Of a stretch of 64,000 bases of DNA, positions 27,502 through 37,583 are shown one piece after another. The stretch's first letter is position 1. Every line of letters begins with the position of its first letter. The stretch comes from Neisseria zalophi (GTDB lineage: Bacteria; Pseudomonadota; Gammaproteobacteria; Burkholderiales; Neisseriaceae): assembly GCF_008807015.1 (NCBI RefSeq), contig NZ_CP031700.1, positions 2,133,014-2,197,013 of the forward strand, given 5' to 3'. Position numbers and translations under genes: made by a program. The notes beneath the pieces were generated by a model, which saw only the letters and a program-made list of their open reading frames with translations, was not told the DNA's origin and ran no database searches.

Positions 27502-29364
27502 ATGGCACTCTTGCAAATCGCCGAACCCGGCATGTCTGCCGCCCCACATCAACACCGATTGGCCGTAGGCATCGATTTAGGCACTACCAATAGCCTCGTT
27601 GCATCCGTAAAAAGTGGTAGTGCTGTTTGTCTTCCCGACGAGCAAGGCCGCGTTACCCTGCCCTCAGTGGTACGTTATTGTGAAAATACCCGTATAGAAA
27701 GTGGCTACGATGCACTCAAAGCCCAAAAAATCGACCCTCTCAACACCATCAGCTCGGCCAAACGCCTTATTGGTCGAACATTGTCAGACCTTAAACAAGA
27801 CAGTCATTATCTCCCCTACCGATTTGGCGGCAGCGAAAAGATTATCGAACTACAAACCCGTCAAGGCATTAAAACGCCGATTGATGTGTCTGCCGAAATA
27901 TTACGCACCTTAAAAGAGCGTGCCGAAGAAAACCTTGGCGGCGAATTAACCGGCGCTGTTATTACTGTTCCCGCTTATTTTGATGACGCCCAACGCCAAG
28001 CCACAAAAGATGCGGCTCGACTGGCCGGATTAAACGTATTGCGGTTGCTAAACGAACCAACAGCCGCAGCCATTGCCTACGGTCTAGACAATGCTTCCGA
28101 AGGTACGTTTGTAGTTTACGATCTCGGCGGCGGCACACTTGACGTATCCGTCTTACAACTGACAAAAGGTTTATTTGAAGTAAAAGCCACCAACGGCAAC
28201 AGTGCACTCGGCGGGGATGATTTCGACCACCGTCTGTTCTGCCAACTACTCGAACAAAACGGCTTATCACAATTAAACGAACAAGACAGCCAATTACTCA
28301 TCAGTCTGGTTCGTGCTGCCAAAGAAAGCCTCACCACAGAAACCAGCACCACCATACGTGCGACACTTTCAGACGGCCATACCATCAACACTACCATCAC
28401 CCGCCAAGCGTTTCACAACCTCACCCAACCGTTGGTTGCCAAAACCATCGAACCGGTGAAACAGGCATTAAAAGATGCGGGCATCAGCAAAACCGATGTG
28501 AAAGGTGTGATTATGGTAGGCGGTTCTACCCGTATGCTGCATGTACAACAAGCCGTTGCAACCTTCTTCGGCCAAACACCGCTCAATAATCTCAACCCGG
28601 ATCAGGTCGTTGCCTTGGGTGCCGCTATGCAGGCCAATATCTTGGCCGGCAATAAAAGTGATGAAGAATGGCTGCTGTTAGACGTTACCCCGCTTTCGCT
28701 CGGTTTGGAAACCTACGGCGGGTTGGCTGAAAAAGTCATACCGCGCAACAGCACCTTACCGACTGCCCGCGCCCAAGAGTTCACAACTTTTAAAGACGGC
28801 CAAACCGCCATGACCATTCATGTGGTACAAGGCGAGCGCGAATTGGTTGCCGACTGCCGCAGTCTGGCCAAATTCACATTGCGCGGCATCCCCCCGATGG
28901 CAGCCGGTGCAGCCCGTATTTTGGTGACTTTCCAAGTCGATGCAGATGGACTGCTATCCGTATCGGCACGTGAGCAGTCAACCGGTGTACAGGCGCAAAT
29001 CGAAGTCAAACCTTCTTACGGCTTGGATGACGAAACCATCACACAAATGCTGAAAGACAGTATGTCCAACGCTTCCGAAGATATGGCCGCACGTGCACGC
29101 ACAGAGGCCACTGTTGAAGCCGAAGGGCTTATCAGTGCCGTTCAAGCTGCTTTAGCTTTGGATCGCGACCTACTGAACGAGGATGAATTAAACACCATTC
29201 AAACGGCCATTACCACGCTGGAAAACCTTATCCAAACAGGCAATGCCGACGAAATCCGACAAGCCGTTACCGACCTCGGACACACTACCGATGACTTTGC
29301 CGCCAAACGCATGGATAGAAACATTAAGCGCGCTTTAACCGGCCAAAAAGTAGAAGATATTTAA
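27502..29364 (+). CDS. hscA: Fe-S cluster assembly chaperone HscA
   Basis: A 620-residue Hsp70 of the HscA subfamily. The nucleotide domain has [31 protein letters not shown] and MVGGSTRML; the substrate domain ends in a helical lid without the DnaK acidic tail. N-terminal residues 1-20 are the extra HscA extension. It binds the LPPVK loop of IscU and drives cluster release. It leads an hscA-fdx-iscX group; hscB is missing from this group, and iscU lies 27 kb away. One DUS core is inside (28366). Confidence 0.96.
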   Translation: MALLQIAEPGMSAAPHQHRLAVGIDLGTTNSLVASVKSGSAVCLPDEQGRVTLPSVVRYCENTRIESGYDALKAQKIDPLNTISSAKRLIGRTLSDLKQDSHYLPYRFGGSEKIIELQTRQGIKTPIDVSAEILRTLKERAEENLGGELTGAVITVPAYFDDAQRQATKDAARLAGLNVLRLLNEPTAAAIAYGLDNASEGTFVVYDLGGGTLDVSVLQLTKGLFEVKATNGNSALGGDDFDHRLFCQLLEQNGLSQLNEQDSQLLISLVRAAKESLTTETSTTIRATLSDGHTINTTITRQAFHNLTQPLVAKTIEPVKQALKDAGISKTDVKGVIMVGGSTRMLHVQQAVATFFGQTPLNNLNPDQVVALGAAMQANILAGNKSDEEWLLLDVTPLSLGLETYGGLAEKVIPRNSTLPTARAQEFTTFKDGQTAMTIHVVQGERELVADCRSLAKFTLRGIPPMAAGAARILVTFQVDADGLLSVSAREQSTGVQAQIEVKPSYGLDDETITQMLKDSMSNASEDMAARARTEATVEAEGLISAVQAALALDRDLLNEDELNTIQTAITTLENLIQTGNADEIRQAVTDLGHTTDDFAAKRMDRNIKRALTGQKVEDI

Positions 29365-29371
29365 ACCATCA

Positions 29372-29412
29372 TTTTCAGACGGCCTCTTTTCTAAATAAAG
29401 GCCGTCTGAAAA
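29372..29412. terminator. DUS-pair hairpin between hscA and fdx
   Basis: TTTTCAGACGGCCT at 29372-29385 and AGGCCGTCTGAAAA at 29399-29412 form a perfect 14-bp stem with a 13-base loop, 8 bases after the hscA stop. The 168-base gap to fdx suggests fdx may also have its own promoter. Confidence 0.7.
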
Positions 29413-29580
29413 CGGTACATGATAATTGCGATAAAGATGAGCAAAACCGCCGATAGCAATGAAACACTATCGAAACTATGTCGATAATTATAAAATCCAC
29501 ACCGGATAATCCATATATTTTGAACACAAGCCCTACTATAACGGCCGGCTAAAGCCCGCCAAACCACAAACAGGAACAAC

Positions 29581-29922
29581 ATGCCTAAAATAACCATTCT
29601 CCCACACGCCGATCTCTGCCCCGAAGGCAAAACCATAGAAAATGCCCCTGAAGGCCAAACCATTTGTGATATTTTGTTGGATAACGATATTGAAATCGAC
29701 CATGCTTGCGAAAAATCCTGTGCCTGCACCACTTGCCACGTGATTGTGCGGAAAGGCTTCGACAGTTTGGAAGAGCCGTCTGAAATTGAAGAAGACTTAC
29801 TTGATCAGGCATGGGGCTTAGAAGCCGAATCACGCTTAAGCTGCCAAGCCAAAGTAAACGATGAAGATCTGGTGGTAGAAATTCCCAAATACACTATCAA
29901 CCACGCCCGTGAACATCATTAA
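29581..29922 (+). CDS. fdx: Isc-type [2Fe-2S] ferredoxin
   Basis: A 113-residue adrenodoxin-like ferredoxin. The cluster ligands are Cys43, Cys49, Cys52 (HACEKSCACTTCHV) and Cys88 (RLSCQAKV), with extra cysteines at 13, 29 and 47. It supplies electrons for cluster formation on IscU. It stands after hscA and 60 bases before iscX. Acidic helix DSLEEPSEIEEDLLD is the usual partner-docking surface. Confidence 0.96.
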   Translation: MPKITILPHADLCPEGKTIENAPEGQTICDILLDNDIEIDHACEKSCACTTCHVIVRKGFDSLEEPSEIEEDLLDQAWGLEAESRLSCQAKVNDEDLVVEIPKYTINHAREHH

Positions 29923-29982
29923 CCACTTGCCGGTAATCTTTCCTAAAAAGGCTTTACCTCCCCGACTATAAGGAACCGAATC

Positions 29983-30177
29983 ATGAAATGGACCGATACC
30001 TTACGAATTGCCGAAGAGCTTTACGACACACACCCCGATATCGACCCCAAAACCATACGCTTTACCAAATTACGCGAACTCATTATGGCTTTACCCGATT
30101 TTGACGATGATCCCGACCGTTGCGGAGAGCGTATTCTCGAGGCCGTCCAATTGGCTTGGATTGAAGAAGCGGAATAA
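29983..30177 (+). CDS. iscX: IscX (YfhJ) small acidic Fe-S assembly protein
   Basis: A 64-residue acidic protein, MKWTDTLRIAEELYDTHPD and LPDFDDDPDRCGERILEAVQLAWIEE matching IscX throughout. It binds IscS and iron and tunes cluster formation. AAGGAACCGAATC gives a ribosome site before the ATG. It closes the second isc group and is followed by a strong bidirectional terminator. Confidence 0.95.
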   Translation: MKWTDTLRIAEELYDTHPDIDPKTIRFTKLRELIMALPDFDDDPDRCGERILEAVQLAWIEEAE

Positions 30178-30203
30178 AACCAACCTAAAAATTAAAACAG
30201 CAC

Positions 30204-30253
30204 AATAAAAAAAGCAACGCAAATATCATTTTATTTGCGTTGCTTTTTTTATT
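30204..30253. terminator. Bidirectional terminator after iscX
   Basis: Perfect 21-bp arms centred on AGCAACGCAAAT / ATTTGCGTTGCT with A-rich and T-rich ends and an 8-base loop. It serves iscX and the convergent DUF442 gene and is not DUS-based. Confidence 0.92.
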
Positions 30254-30269
30254 AATACAGAATAGAAAA

Positions 30270-30704
30270 TTAAGCTCCTTTTGCCGCTTCTTGTAACCGA
30301 CCTTCAAAAGAAGACAAATCTACACCGGCATTACGAGCCATGGCTATGGCATCAGCCACTGCCATACCATTTGCCACTTCACCGTAAGCCCATAATAGTG
30401 AACTGCGTGTACCGGTTAGACAATAAGCCAAAACAGGTACATCCGCATCAGTCAAATGCGCTCTGAATTCAGCTGCCACATCGGCGTTAATCATAGGAGC
30501 GGTCACCGGCAGATAAACAAATTGAGTGATATCGGCTTCTTCAAACCACTGCTTCATCTGCTCGGCACTGGTCTGATCTATCGCTTCCCCATCCGGACGG
30601 TTACAAAACACACTTTTAATACCCAATGCCACTGCTTCTGCCACTGAAGTATGCGTTAATTGAGATGCAATATAAATTTTATCGGTCAATCGCCGGATAG
30701 TCAT
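30270..30704 (-). CDS. DUF442 / TIGR01244-type phosphatase-like protein
   Basis: A 144-residue protein with a tyrosine-phosphatase/rhodanese-like loop LAYCLTGTRSS (Cys95 to Arg100). It resembles the stand-alone domain of beta-lactamase hydrolase-like (BlhA) proteins, often linked to sulfur or sulfide handling. IYIASQLT near the start and VKSVFCNRPDGE with NRPDGE are typical. The ATG at 30704 has AAGGAG ten bases upstream; an earlier in-frame ATG has no such site. Biochemical role is unproven. Confidence 0.85.
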   Translation of the reverse strand: MTIRRLTDKIYIASQLTHTSVAEAVALGIKSVFCNRPDGEAIDQTSAEQMKQWFEEADITQFVYLPVTAPMINADVAAEFRAHLTDADVPVLAYCLTGTRSSLLWAYGEVANGMAVADAIAMARNAGVDLSSFEGRLQEAAKGA

Positions 30705-30771
30705 AATATTTATACTCCTTATATTATTTAATAAACTTACCAAGCCTTATTTCTCTTTTTTATTAGGTATA

Positions 30772-31425
30772 TCAGAGAAAAGCTTGTTTGTCTTTTATTA
30801 ATAAAAAGATTGCAATACCTAAAAAAATCAAACTAAACAAAATCGTTCGTTGAGCAAAATAAGTTACAAAAAATCCATTCAATAACGCACCAAAAGCGAA
30901 GCTGGCTAAAATGAGAAACGTATCTTGAAAAGCAATTTTTTTGTCAGGATCATGATTAATATAACCTCCAAAAAAATTTGTTGAAAGATTACGCAAATTT
31001 CCTGTCATCATCAAAGAAGTAAAAGGCTTACCCTTTAACTTGGTAAATGCCTGCAATTGCATTGCCGCAGCGATTGAAAGTAATGCATTCACCAAAAGAT
31101 GTGGCATAACGGGAGAAAATAGTCCAACGAATAGCAATATCGCAGTCTCAAAAATTAAAAACCACAACTGTTGATTTTTTATAATCTTTGTCTGTATATG
31201 ACTTGCCAGCAACACCCCTGAGAAAAAAGCAATGATTGGAATCGCATAATTAACCAGCACCGCCCAACTTCCTTGCCCCAGACGGATTCCAAGTAAAATA
31301 AAGTTACCTGTCTGCAACCCTGCAAAAACCTCGCCATGAACCAAGTAGGTGTAAGCATCCAACCCACCTGCAATTGCCGCTAGCACCATTCCAAATTCTA
31401 AGCGTTCATGAATTTTGTCAGACAT
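30772..31425 (-). CDS. DUF1275 (YoaK-type) membrane protein
   Basis: A 217-residue membrane protein with six predicted helices. FGMVLAAIAGGLDAYTYLVHGEVFAGLQTGNFILLG and the later FTSLMMTGNLRNLSTNFFGG are the two DUF1275 marker segments (each with TGN). Function of the family is unknown. AAAGGT precedes the chosen ATG by about 11 bases; an ATG eight codons earlier is possible. The gene is AT-richer than its neighbours. Confidence 0.8.
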   Translation of the reverse strand: MSDKIHERLEFGMVLAAIAGGLDAYTYLVHGEVFAGLQTGNFILLGIRLGQGSWAVLVNYAIPIIAFFSGVLLASHIQTKIIKNQQLWFLIFETAILLFVGLFSPVMPHLLVNALLSIAAAMQLQAFTKLKGKPFTSLMMTGNLRNLSTNFFGGYINHDPDKKIAFQDTFLILASFAFGALLNGFFVTYFAQRTILFSLIFLGIAIFLLIKDKQAFL

Positions 31426-31839
31426 CTTTATTCGTACCTTTTTATTCATCAAAAGTCTACGCCAATTCAATAAAAACAGCAAAATATGTATTTCGACTTG
31501 GAACTAATGTGTTTAATATAGAATAGTCATTAGACTGTTGAGCCTCTACCCTTAGTTTTATAAAAAGAATTTATGGCGGATATAAATCGTAAAATAAGGG
31601 TAAAAGCACCACTCAATAACCATGAGATTTTTTGCAACATCCGATTATTAAGCTCATTATTTTACTGATATATATATCTGAAGCTGTCAAATAACAGCTA
31701 TTAATTGACCAATCAAGTTATACCCAAACTCAATATAAATTGATTTCAGACGGCCTCAACAAACTGAAGTAACCATTCAAATTGAATACCGTCTGTATTT
31801 AAGTATTGCTTTCAATCAAGCAACTAATACCGAAATCAA
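31426..31839. other. Intergenic region upstream of DUF1275 gene
   Basis: This 414-base AT-rich stretch holds no recognisable gene. It has one DUS at 31744-31756 and a distant inverted repeat (TACCCTTA at 31547-31554, TAAGGGTA at 31595-31602) of doubtful meaning. Confidence 0.5.
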
Positions 31840-33594
31840 TCAAGATGCCTGCAACCATGCTTTCAGCAAAGATTGATTTTCAATACTCAACATTGCTGTT
31901 TCCGGCTTTGCTTTTTGTACCGTCAAATCGGTTTCATGCAATACTCCGTCTCGGAAATAATGTATATGCACAATATCGCCTACCGATAATGACTGCCACT
32001 GCTTTTCAAAAGCCTTACAAGCAAAGCCGTTTAGCGCAATGATTTTATCTTTTGGGGAAAGCGCCGCCTGCTCCGCGCTTCCGCCGCTTAAAACATGAGT
32101 TAAGACAATACCGTCTTCTAGCTGTTTAAATTTCGCACCAAAATCGGTAGCCTGCTCACATTTCGCCGCTTCCATTACAAAACCACCGCCGTGACTGCGC
32201 GGTAACGGCAACCAATTCAAAGCAACACCCGCATCGAATAAACACTGTACCAAAGGCAGATCTTTCGTTGAATACAAGGCCGTCTGAAAGAAATCATCCA
32301 AATCCAAACCGGTAATTTCACGGCAATAAACCTGCCATTGCCCTTCAGGAATACCCTGGCCGTTTTCACACCACTTCCGATACAATGCCCGCATCACATC
32401 ATCAAGACTTGTTCTACCATCACTACGACTACGCAATAATAAATCCAAACATAATGCGACTAATGCACCTTTCTGATAATAGCTCACAATAGCATTTGTG
32501 CTGTTTTCATCCTGTTTATAAAATTTATTCCATGCCGTAAAACTCGATTCCGCCAAAGTTTGTTTCAGACGGCCAAAGCCCTGCTGAACACGGGTAATAC
32601 TTTTTGCCAATAGCTCTAAATATTGCTGCGGTCGAATCACACCGCTGCGTACCAAAAACAAATCATCATAATAAGAAGTAATACCTTCAAACGCCCATAA
32701 CTGTTCGGTATAACTTTCCGAGTCTAATCGGTAAGGCACAAATACTTCCGGTTTAATAGATTTCACATTCCAAGCATGAAAATACTCATGACTGAACAAG
32801 CCAAGCAATTGGATATAGGCGTCATCTGCTTCCTCACCCATCTTTTCAGACGGCAAACTATTGCGATCAGCCAGCAACGCCGTACTGCTGATATGTTCAA
32901 GCCCGCCATAAATATCATCACCGACATGCAATAAAAACAGATATTCCTTAAAAGGTGCATTTCCTGAAAACATTTCCAACTGGCTGGAACAGATTTTTTG
33001 AATATCCTGAACCAATCTTTCTCGATTAAAAGATTGGTAATGCCCACTCAAAGCAATACGGTGGGGAATACCACCGGCTTCAAACGTTAAGGTTTCAATG
33101 CGGCCAAGTTCGACAGGGTGATCAATCAATTCGGCATACGAGGCCGCCTGAAACCGATTGGGTGCTGTTTGAGGCATTGTCGTTGCTACCGCCCAACCAT
33201 TCGGCAACTCATCTAAAATAACCTTGTGAGGCTGAGCTTCAAAGCCGCCCACATTTAAAAATAAACATGCTCCATCGAAAAAGCCGCGCTCCGATGTTAA
33301 AAAAGCGCCTCGAACAGATAAATCATAGGCATAAACCGTATAGTAAATTTGCCACTCGCCACTTTCAGGCGGTGTTTCCCAACAGTTTTTTGAAATCTGC
33401 TTCAATGCTTTGGGTACATCATTACAAGTTGCCTGAATATCAACAATATGACGTGAGAAATCACGAATCAGATAACTACCAGGCACCCAGTTAGGAAGTT
33501 TGATTTGTAAAGGAATGTTGTCTTTGCAATGCAGTGTTAAACACACCTGCCACTCGTGAGATAAGCATTTAGGTCTGATAAAATACTGAAGCAT
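31840..33594 (-). CDS. M61-family glycyl aminopeptidase-like protein with PDZ domain
   Basis: A 584-residue protein without a signal peptide. The N-terminal beta domain is followed by a thermolysin-like domain with the zinc motif HEYFH in LFSHEYFHAWNVKSIKPE near 271, and EQLWAFEGITSYYDD with the third ligand glutamate. A C-terminal PDZ domain (about 475-560) includes DKIIALNG. Family members cleave glycine-rich N termini. Three DUS cores fall in the gene (32278, 32563, 32846). Confidence 0.92.
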   Translation of the reverse strand: MLQYFIRPKCLSHEWQVCLTLHCKDNIPLQIKLPNWVPGSYLIRDFSRHIVDIQATCNDVPKALKQISKNCWETPPESGEWQIYYTVYAYDLSVRGAFLTSERGFFDGACLFLNVGGFEAQPHKVILDELPNGWAVATTMPQTAPNRFQAASYAELIDHPVELGRIETLTFEAGGIPHRIALSGHYQSFNRERLVQDIQKICSSQLEMFSGNAPFKEYLFLLHVGDDIYGGLEHISSTALLADRNSLPSEKMGEEADDAYIQLLGLFSHEYFHAWNVKSIKPEVFVPYRLDSESYTEQLWAFEGITSYYDDLFLVRSGVIRPQQYLELLAKSITRVQQGFGRLKQTLAESSFTAWNKFYKQDENSTNAIVSYYQKGALVALCLDLLLRSRSDGRTSLDDVMRALYRKWCENGQGIPEGQWQVYCREITGLDLDDFFQTALYSTKDLPLVQCLFDAGVALNWLPLPRSHGGGFVMEAAKCEQATDFGAKFKQLEDGIVLTHVLSGGSAEQAALSPKDKIIALNGFACKAFEKQWQSLSVGDIVHIHYFRDGVLHETDLTVQKAKPETAMLSIENQSLLKAWLQAS

Positions 33595-33917
33595 ATATTG
33601 CTTTCTTTTGTTAAATTCTGTATTTGAGTTTAAAGAAATTTGACTTAAATCAAGAAAAACTATGTGGTGAATCTATAATCTAACACATTATAGCCTTGCG
33701 CAACCGAACCTGGGTATTTTTCAAGATTTTTCTACCGATTAAGCTTGGTTCAGTATGGGTTTTGATTTAAAATGCACAGATTAAACTACCGTTAGTTGCG
33801 TAATTTTACTTTACCGGCGGTGTTAAATTAAGAAAAATCGGGTGCATCTTTGGTCTATTTAAGCAAGCCGGAGCAAACCGATAAGTGTGTTAACTGCCAT
33901 GTTTAATGGAGACCCTT
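33595..33917. other. Regulatory region upstream of ccoN
   Basis: This 323-base gap between divergent genes has an FNR-like box with a matching -10 (listed separately) and a leader of about 230 bases to ccoN. A short stretch encodes CVNCHV just before ccoN, judged chance. Confidence 0.6.
33640..33679 (+). promoter_or_regulatory. FNR-type box and -10 for ccoNOQP
   Basis: TTGAC-TTAA-ATCAA at 33640-33653 differs from the FNR consensus TTGAT-N4-ATCAA by one base. A perfect TATAAT lies at 33674-33679, which would put the box centre near -40, the class II activator position. This suggests oxygen-limited induction of the oxidase. It could also affect the leftward M61 gene. Confidence 0.65.
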
Positions 33918-35354
33918 ATGGAAACGCAAACTTATAACTACAAAGTGGTGCGTCAATTCGCCATCATGACTGTAGTTTGGGGCATTGTGGGCATGTTGGT
34001 CGGTGTTATCGCCGCCGGACAACTGTTCGCTCCTATGCTTAATCTTTCAGACATCGGACCATGGTTTCACTTTGGCCGAATCCGACCACTGCATACCAAT
34101 GCTGTGATTTTCGCTTTTGGCGGCTGCGGTTTATTTGCCACATCTTATTATGTAGTCCAACGTACTTGTAACGTCCGTTTGTTCGGTGGCAAGTTTCTAC
34201 CGGCATTTACTTTCTGGGGCTGGCAGCTAGTGATTGTTCTGGCCGCGATTACCCTACCTTTAGGCTACACCCAAGGTAAAGAATATGCCGAATTGGAATG
34301 GCCGATTGATATTCTGATTGCCGTGGTATGGGTTGCCTATGCCGTTGTATTCTTCGGTACGATTGCCACACGTAAAATCAAACATATCTATGTTGCCAAC
34401 TGGTTCTACGGTGCGTTTATTTTGGCCGTTGCTCTTTTGCATATCGTCAACAATATCAGTATCCCTGCCGGTGTGATGAAATCTTATCCGGTTTACTCCG
34501 GTGCAATTGATGCCATGGTTCAATGGTGGTACGGCCACAACGCAGTTGGTTTCTTCCTCACAGCAGCCTTCTTGGGCATGATGTATTACTTCGTTCCCAA
34601 ACAAGCAGGTCGTCCGGTTTATTCTTACCGTTTATCCGTTGTCCACTTCTGGGCACTGATTTTTACTTATATGTGGGCAGGTCCTCACCACCTGCACTAC
34701 ACTGCCCTGCCCGACTGGACACAATCATTGGGTATGGTATTGTCGTTGATTCTTTTCGCACCTTCTTGGGGCGGTATGATTAACGGTATCATGACACTGT
34801 CTGGTGCATGGCACAAATTGCGTACAGACCCGATTTTGAAATTCTTGGTGGTTTCACTTTCCTTCTATGGTATGTCTACTTTCGAAGGTCCTATGATGTC
34901 TATCAAGAGTGTTAATGCCTTAAGCCACTATACCGACTGGACTGTCGGCCACGTACACTCCGGTGCATTAGGCTGGGTAGGCTTTGTTACCATCGGTTCG
35001 ATTTATTATCTGATTCCACGCCTGTTCGGCCGCAAAGAAATGCACAGCATCAAATTGATTGAAGCACATTTCTGGATTGCCACAGTCGGTGTTGTCCTTT
35101 ATATCTCTTCTATGTGGATTTCCGGTGTAATGCAAGGCTTGATGTGGGGTGCTTTAAACGATGACGGCACACTGACTTACTCTTTCGTAGAGTCTGTAAA
35201 ACGCAGTATGCCTTTCTATATGATTCGTTTTTCAGGCGGCCTGTTATACCTGAGCGGTATGGTTATTATGGCCTATAACGTTTATCGCACCATCATCAGC
35301 GGTAAACCGGTAGATGCCGAAATTCCTGCCATTTCTCAAGCACAACACCACTAA
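33918..35354 (+). CDS. ccoN: cbb3-type cytochrome c oxidase subunit I
   Basis: A 478-residue haem-copper oxidase subunit with 12 membrane helices. [21 protein letters not shown] carries a low-spin haem histidine; [22 protein letters not shown] holds a copper-site histidine with the Y of the modified Tyr-His pair in a later helix; [13 protein letters not shown] and [17 protein letters not shown] carry the remaining Cu and haem histidines. It reduces O2 with high affinity. The second ATG (33918) is preferred since GGAGA lies five bases ahead. Confidence 0.96.
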   Translation: METQTYNYKVVRQFAIMTVVWGIVGMLVGVIAAGQLFAPMLNLSDIGPWFHFGRIRPLHTNAVIFAFGGCGLFATSYYVVQRTCNVRLFGGKFLPAFTFWGWQLVIVLAAITLPLGYTQGKEYAELEWPIDILIAVVWVAYAVVFFGTIATRKIKHIYVANWFYGAFILAVALLHIVNNISIPAGVMKSYPVYSGAIDAMVQWWYGHNAVGFFLTAAFLGMMYYFVPKQAGRPVYSYRLSVVHFWALIFTYMWAGPHHLHYTALPDWTQSLGMVLSLILFAPSWGGMINGIMTLSGAWHKLRTDPILKFLVVSLSFYGMSTFEGPMMSIKSVNALSHYTDWTVGHVHSGALGWVGFVTIGSIYYLIPRLFGRKEMHSIKLIEAHFWIATVGVVLYISSMWISGVMQGLMWGALNDDGTLTYSFVESVKRSMPFYMIRFSGGLLYLSGMVIMAYNVYRTIISGKPVDAEIPAISQAQHH

Positions 35355-35379
35355 AATATAAGAAAGACAGGCTACCAAA

Positions 35380-35991
35380 ATGAAATTGCAACAATTAGTC
35401 GAAGAAAAAGTCGGCGTATTGATTATCTTCACCTTCTTGGTAATCAGCTTCGGGCTTTTGATTGAAGTTGTGCCGTTATTTTTTACTAAAGCGGTCACAG
35501 AGCCCATCAAAGGCGTAAAACCTTATTCAGCATTACAAGTCGCAGGCCGTGATATCTTTGTACGCGAAGGCTGCTACAACTGCCACTCACAAATGATCCG
35601 TCCGTTCAGGGCAGAAACCGAGCGTTACGGTCACTACTCCGTTGCCGGCGAGTCAGTTTATGACCGTCCGTTCCAATGGGGTTCCAAACGTACCGGTCCG
35701 GATTTGGCACGTGTGGGCGGACGCTATTCTGATGAATGGCACCGCATCCATCTGCTTAACCCTCGTGACGTCGTGCCTGAATCCAATATGCCCGCCTTCC
35801 CTTGGCTGGCTCGCAATAAAGTCGATGCCAATACAACAGTAACCCACATGAAGGCTTTACGTGCGGTTGGCACTCCTTACAGCGACGAAGAGATTGAAAA
35901 AGCCCCGCAAGAGTTGGCTGATAAATCAGAACTTGATGCTGTAATTGCTTATCTGCAAAGCTTGGGCTTAGCACTGAAAAACGTAAGGTAA
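35380..35991 (+). CDS. ccoO: cbb3 oxidase subunit II (mono-haem)
   Basis: A 203-residue membrane-anchored c-type cytochrome. One N-terminal helix ([20 protein letters not shown]) is followed by the haem site Cys65-Cys68-His69 ([14 protein letters not shown]). [14 protein letters not shown] near 125 holds the methionine ligand. It passes electrons from CcoP to CcoN. It lies 25 bases after ccoN and is followed at once by ccoQ. Confidence 0.96.
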   Translation: MKLQQLVEEKVGVLIIFTFLVISFGLLIEVVPLFFTKAVTEPIKGVKPYSALQVAGRDIFVREGCYNCHSQMIRPFRAETERYGHYSVAGESVYDRPFQWGSKRTGPDLARVGGRYSDEWHRIHLLNPRDVVPESNMPAFPWLARNKVDANTTVTHMKALRAVGTPYSDEEIEKAPQELADKSELDAVIAYLQSLGLALKNVR

Positions 35992-35995
35992 CATC

Positions 35996-36163
35996 ATGGA
36001 TATTAACTGGGCTCGCTCGCTTTTCACTGTTTGGGTATTTATCAGTTTCATGTTGGTTCTCTATATCGTTTTAAACAAGCGAAACAAACGCAATTACGAT
36101 GATGCTGCCAACAGCATTATGCAAGACAACGATACCCCTGATAATGATAAAAGCGGGCATTAA
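35996..36163 (+). CDS. ccoQ: cbb3 oxidase small subunit CcoQ
   Basis: A 55-residue protein starting MDINWARSLFTVWVFISFM; one membrane helix (about 9-26), then a charged tail (NKRNKRNYDDAANS). It starts four bases after the ccoO stop and ends 29 bases before ccoP, the standard CcoQ/FixQ place. It stabilises the complex. Confidence 0.9.
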   Translation: MDINWARSLFTVWVFISFMLVLYIVLNKRNKRNYDDAANSIMQDNDTPDNDKSGH

Positions 36164-36192
36164 CCCGGTTAGCCGTGATAACGGAGCATATA

Positions 36193-37230
36193 ATGAACAC
36201 AACTTCCCAATTTACCAGTAATTTCTGGAACATATACATTGCCGTTATTGTCCTACTCAGCTTTATCGGTTTGGCTTGGCTGTTACTTTCACAAAATAAA
36301 GTCAAAGCCCCACCAAAAGGTGAAGATGTCAAAACCATGGGACACTCATGGGACGGTATTGAAGAATATAACAACCCCCTACCCCGCTGGTGGTTTTGGC
36401 TTTATGTCGGCACCTGGTTATTCGGAATAGGCTATCTGTTTCTCTATCCCGGCCTAGGTGACTATAAAGGCTATTTAAATTGGACAAGCCACAATCAATA
36501 TGACAAAGAGGTTGCAGAGGCTAACGAACAATATGGCAAGCTATATGCAAAATTTGCCAATATGTCTGTTGAGCAAGTTGCCCAAGATCCGCAAGCCAGA
36601 GAAATTGGTAAAAACCTATTCGATACTTACTGTATCCAATGTCACGGTTCTGATGCAAAAGGTTCAAGAGGTTTCCCCAATCTTACCGATAACGACTGGT
36701 TATGGGGTGGTGAACCTGAAAAAATTAAAGAAACCATTCAAAAAGGTCGAGTTGCCACTATGGCTGCATGGGGTCCTTCATTAGGTGAGGAACGCGTAAA
36801 AGATGTCGCCAACTATGTGATGTCTTTATCTAAAAACAAAGACCAATACGACGAAGAACGTGCCAAACGTGGTGATGCACTCTTCCATGGCGGCCCGGCA
36901 AACTGCTTTACTTGCCATGGTGATAAAGGCCAAGGTATTCAAGGCTTAGGCCCTAACTTAACCGATAATATTTGGTTATGGGGTGGCACACAAAAAGCCA
37001 TTATCGAAACCATTACCAACGGTCGCCATAGTCAGATGCCAACTTGGGAAAACTTTTTGGATGATGACAAACTTCATATTATGACAGCCTATGTATGGGG
37101 TCTTTCTAATGCAAACGGTCAGCCGCAAGCTCAAAAAGTAAGCAATACAGAAACTCCGGCACAAGCGGTATCCACACCTGAACAACCGGCTGCATCTGAT
37201 ACTGATACAGGTAATGCTGCATCCAATTAA
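36193..37230 (+). CDS. ccoP: cbb3 oxidase subunit III (di-haem CcoP)
   Basis: A 345-residue protein with two N-terminal membrane helices (about 12-32 and 67-86) and two haem c domains: Cys147-Cys150-His151 (CIQCHG) and Cys238-Cys241-His242 (CFTCHG). It takes electrons from periplasmic donors. After the second domain comes a P/Q/T/A-rich tail of about 30 residues and a stop, with no third CxxCH. N. gonorrhoeae is known for a tri-haem CcoP; this is the di-haem type. Start at the second ATG gives the usual N terminus. Confidence 0.95.
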   Translation: MNTTSQFTSNFWNIYIAVIVLLSFIGLAWLLLSQNKVKAPPKGEDVKTMGHSWDGIEEYNNPLPRWWFWLYVGTWLFGIGYLFLYPGLGDYKGYLNWTSHNQYDKEVAEANEQYGKLYAKFANMSVEQVAQDPQAREIGKNLFDTYCIQCHGSDAKGSRGFPNLTDNDWLWGGEPEKIKETIQKGRVATMAAWGPSLGEERVKDVANYVMSLSKNKDQYDEERAKRGDALFHGGPANCFTCHGDKGQGIQGLGPNLTDNIWLWGGTQKAIIETITNGRHSQMPTWENFLDDDKLHIMTAYVWGLSNANGQPQAQKVSNTETPAQAVSTPEQPAASDTDTGNAASN

Positions 37231-37331
37231 GTTGTTTCTACAACGTTTGAAATGTGTAATAGAGGTTTACTTTCCTATATAAAATATAGCCAGCCTCACC
37301 AACGCATTTTATAATAAACTAACCGTTCACC

Positions 37332-37365
37332 CGCACCTTATAAAAAATTATAAGGTGCGTTTTTT
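37332..37365. terminator. Rho-independent terminator of ccoNOQP
   Basis: GCACCTTATAA and TTATAAGGTGC enclose AAAA and are followed by GTTTTTT. It lies about 100 bases after the ccoP stop. Confidence 0.88.
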
Positions 37366-37495
37366 CATGCGCTATAGTCAATCAAAATCAATATTCGTAT
37401 AAATAGTTATTCCCTACCCCATTCTTGTTTATTGGAAAACAGCCAACTTATTTTTTCCAATATTTCTGAAACTCTTAATATTAATTCTACTTATG

Positions 37496-37530
37496 TATAA
37501 GGCTGTCTGAAATTTTCAGACAGCCTTATA
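37496..37530. terminator. Hairpin with paired variant DUS (AGGCTGTCTGAA)
   Basis: TATAAGGCTGTCTGAA and its perfect complement meet around a tiny T loop. Both arms carry the C-to-T change in the DUS core, so the pairing is kept although neither arm is a full DUS. It lies about 55 bases after the patatin gene on the minus strand. Confidence 0.75.
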
Positions 37531-37583
37531 CAGTTAAAACAAAAAATAATTTATATAATAAACAGCGATTTCATTTTCTTTTT

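Larger units (their letters stand above)
37231..37583. other. Intergenic region with two terminators
   Basis: This 353-base gap has no gene and no trace of a third haem domain of ccoP (no CxxCH in any frame noticed). It holds the two hairpins listed next. Confidence 0.6.

Noticed and set aside
33844..33905. Short stretch encoding CVNCHV before ccoN, like a haem c motif
   Set aside because: The open stretch is only 24 codons, has no plausible start codon and no cytochrome context; most likely chance.
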